A DNA stretch of 64,000 nucleotides from NCBI GenBank assembly GCA_028551475.1, contig CM052362.1, forward strand, positions 13,756,521 to 13,820,520, read 5' to 3'. Below the pieces are notes generated by a model, which was given only the letters and a program-made list of their open reading frames with translations, was not told the origin of the DNA and did not search any database. The position numbers and the translations under genes were made by a program. The stretch comes from Casuarina equisetifolia (Eukaryota; Streptophyta; Magnoliopsida; Fagales; Casuarinaceae). Numbering within the stretch: the first letter of the stretch is position 1; the number at the start of each line of letters is the position of its first letter. Shown here piece by piece: positions 61,668-64,000 of the stretch.

Positions 61668-63099
61668 TCAACGATGGGCTGAAAAGAAAGCAAGCAGGCC
61701 CACGAGTGGCCCATTGATGTAAGTTGTGGGCTCTGACTCCTGAAAGACTTGCCTCGAGTCCGGGAAAGCATCCGAGTCATCGGGTCCACCTACTACGGCC
61801 CCGACCAGTAGATTTGGGTTGGGGTTTGGACTTTGGTAGTATCGAGACCCTGCTTTGCAAGCAATGTGGGCCGGGTGGGCCTCCACCGACGGCAACGAGC
61901 TGGCCCTGTGGTGAATCCGCCGTGGGTAATGTGAACCGTATCCAACCATGTACGACATTTCCAGTGGGTTGTCTCCAAGAATGTAGTCCACCTGGTAGGA
62001 CCCACGTCAAAATCATTAATTTACTCCAAAGATGACGTGGATAAATGCATTTGCCCCGAGACCGGGGCTTCAATCATCGGAGGACCATCTCGTCGTACTC
62101 CACACTTTCATTATTCATGAAAAGAAGGTCCGAGCAGACAAACCAACCGTTGATTTGTTTGAACGAGAGAGAGAGAGAGAGACAGAGATGGTCCTCCCAG
62201 ATTAAATGCCGAGCCGGGGCAAACCTATGTAGCCGTAATTAGCCGATGAACCTTTACCTGACGTTTTGCAATATGTTTGAGCAGAGCAGGGGTGGCCGCT
62301 GTCTCGCCACACGGCACAACCTTATTGGCGTGGCTTAGATAATTAGAATATGCCAGAAGAAGGAAAGACAGAGATGTTACGTGCTGCATGTTACTTCCCC
62401 CGGCCTTAAAGATCAGCCCACCTTTCCATTCAACGAAGACAAAAAATAAAAATAATTAAAAAATAAAATAAAATAAAATAAAATAAAATAAAAAAGGGAA
62501 AACCAGTGAGACGTTATTTCCACTATTATCAGGCTTTTCTTATTTTCTTTTTAAATCTTCCATCTAGCTTACTTGCATACCATGTGAGGGAGAATAATGA
62601 TAAAAGATGAAGATGAAGATGAAATAGGCTATTGCTATTGGAAGAAAGAATAAAATAAAATAAAATAAAAGTTGATTGATTAGCAGATCCACAGATATGA
62701 ACCCAAAAAGTAAAAAGTAGTAGGCGGCTGCAGAAATATGCGTGCAAACACAAGAAACACATGCAGGGCACACCCAAAAGCATTAGCCAGTCTGTCCAAT
62801 TAGCCATAGTCGCCCAACCCAAAAGCTTTGGCGTGAAGGGAATATTTGCCATTCCGTTGGAATATTGCAAAATGACAAAACTCTGATCCACGTGATTTTC
62901 CGTTTTCATTGAGTTGTCATTCTTTGAAAGCCGGTACTTTTAAGATGATGCTTGGTTTACAAGGCAAAAGAAGAAATGTGAAGGTACCTGGAGAATATTG
63001 GACTTGAGGATGAGAAATTCCAGGCAATAAAGAACAGATAAATGCATCTGCATTTCGTTGGAAGGACCTGAAATACTCAGCATTTCCCCTCAACACTTC
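61668..63099 (-). CDS. Endo-1,4-beta-glucanase, glycosyl hydrolase family 9 (C-terminal exons)
   Basis: Hydrolyses beta-1,4-glucan in cell-wall remodelling; plant GH9 enzymes are usually secreted or membrane-anchored. Three exons on -: 62988-63099, 62258-62421, 61668-61991, with GT-AG junctions, giving the last 199 residues and a TGA stop at 61668. The first encodes [20 protein letters not shown] and ends at YSPG. The second begins [16 protein letters not shown]. The third begins [19 protein letters not shown]. Both GH9 signatures are visible: the catalytic His region [11 protein letters not shown], and the Asp/Glu region [20 protein letters not shown]. The residue after that Asn is Gly where most relatives have Ala. 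The N-terminal exons were not found up to 64000, so the preceding intron exceeds 0.9 kb. Confidence 0.93.
62459..62492 (+). repeat. (AAAAT)n microsatellite
   Basis: About six to seven AAAAT units in the GH9 intron between the YSPG exon and the GLIFKAGG exon. A shorter run of the same motif is at about 62648-62668. Confidence 0.9.
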
Positions 63100-63280
63100 C
63101 TGCAAACGATAAGAACAGTTTTTAGTATTTTAATTGATATACACTCTGTTCTTTCATAAACATGTTAATGGGTCTTTTAATCGGTAGTGTTCGAAGCAGG
63201 TAGGAGAAATTCAGTGGGTGAAAGTGTCGATTTTCCTGGGGCCCACACGTTGCTGCTGATCGTAGTGAAAAGGCTTTATA

Positions 63281-63328
<48 letters not shown>

Positions 63329-64000
63329 CGCGATCACTCTGAAGAAAAAAGGATTGTAATAAAGAAGCATATGGCTCGGTATGGGATGAAGCATCGTCCG
63401 AGCCTTCCCTTATGCACATGCATTCGGCAGTGGATCAGATCACTGATACCAGGACCCACAAAAAGGGCCCAGATCTAAGGATGAGTCGACTAGACTTGCA
63501 TCCCCACTCCCTACCCCGTACCCCGTTCCCCCTACCCCCTAGCTTCGGCGACTTTGTCCTCGACTGACACTAGGCCCGGAAAAGAAATTGAAGGGGCAGT
63601 ATTTTGTCCCGGAACTGAGTTGGCTTGACTATTATCCAGCGAAGGTTAAAAATAAGTAACTCACATGAAAGGAAAGAAAGCCAAAATTTGAGCCAGATCG
63701 ATCACGTGCCATCATCAGGAGAATCCTAGACTTTCTAACTATTTAACTATTATTGATGAATGCTGACGATTTCATCCGCCTAAAAGAATTTACTTTCCAA
63801 CTTTCATCTACTATTCCAGTTCACAGAAAACAGGGGCTCCACCCCAGCCCCAGCACGAGGTCCCAGGTCCCACAGAGGAGATGCTCCCTTCCCTCCCTGT
63901 GAGCGCAAGTGGTGGATGGGTATAACTAGTAAATGAAAAGTAAACCGTTGGGGGACCTTTTTTTTAACTGTGTTTGTTTCAGTCCGTCTAACCCATGAGG
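63100..64000 (-). other. GH9 intron reaching the window edge
   Basis: The acceptor TTTGCAG ends at 63100. No upstream GH9 exon is readable on -. The stretch holds a (GA)n run and a C-rich block near 63500-63540 (CCCTACCCCGTACCCC-like). Confidence 0.6.
63284..63325 (+). repeat. (GA)21 microsatellite
   Basis: Forty-two uninterrupted bases of alternating GA in the GH9 intron. The repetitive Leu-Ser frame on - is an artefact of it. Confidence 0.97.

Noticed and set aside
62529..62909. Hydrophobic protein frame on -
   Set aside because: It falls in a GH9 intron bounded by verified splice sites, and its sequence resembles no family.
63122..63394. Leu-Ser repeat protein on -
   Set aside because: Produced by translating the (GA)n microsatellite.

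Overview
This is a stretch of flowering-plant nuclear DNA. It has AT-rich intergenic sequence, long GT-AG introns, nested LTR retrotransposons with initiator-tRNA-Met primer-binding sites, and intron-split genes for plant protein families. The proteins look like those of a dicot or related woody lineage; I cannot name the species. I find no prokaryotic features, tRNA genes, rRNA genes or CRISPR arrays.

Four genes are supported by exon-by-exon translation. NUP155 (nuclear pore inner ring) covers 5468-20206 on + with 13 exons that splice in frame to 1489 residues. Two tandem PLAC8 genes of the plant cadmium resistance / cell number regulator family lie on - at 46365-47325 and 49552-50470, and share the same four-exon layout. 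The last three exons of a GH9 endo-1,4-beta-glucanase lie on - at 61668-63099; the rest of that gene is beyond the right edge.

Layout: 1-2301 is a decayed Ty1/copia element cut by the left edge. 2302-4545 is an inverted partial copy of NUP155 (part of exon 3 plus intron 2), split by a small LTR element. NUP155 follows. 20.2-24.5 kb holds T-rich low-complexity DNA and a LINE-like ORF1 remnant. 24.6-27.5 kb is a gypsy element whose pol has been deleted, followed by a probable solo copia LTR (27.5-28.9 kb). 29.2-33.4 kb is three long direct repeats plus an Athila-like gag remnant on -. 34.9-37.0 kb is a copia 3' end on -. 37.96-43.35 kb is a gypsy element missing its 3' end. 44.4-45.8 kb is a large imperfect inverted repeat. 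The PLAC8 pair follows. 51.6-59.3 kb is an array of units about 680 bp long, each carrying a decayed fragment of a CAF1 (CCR4-associated) deadenylase gene, interrupted by a structurally complete 2.17 kb non-autonomous LTR retrotransposon. The GH9 gene ends the window.

The functional genes are unrelated housekeeping or family genes and form no operon or pathway. The unusual content is structural: gene fragments (NUP155, CAF1) that were duplicated, inverted, amplified and used as insertion targets. I found no new molecular system beyond this.
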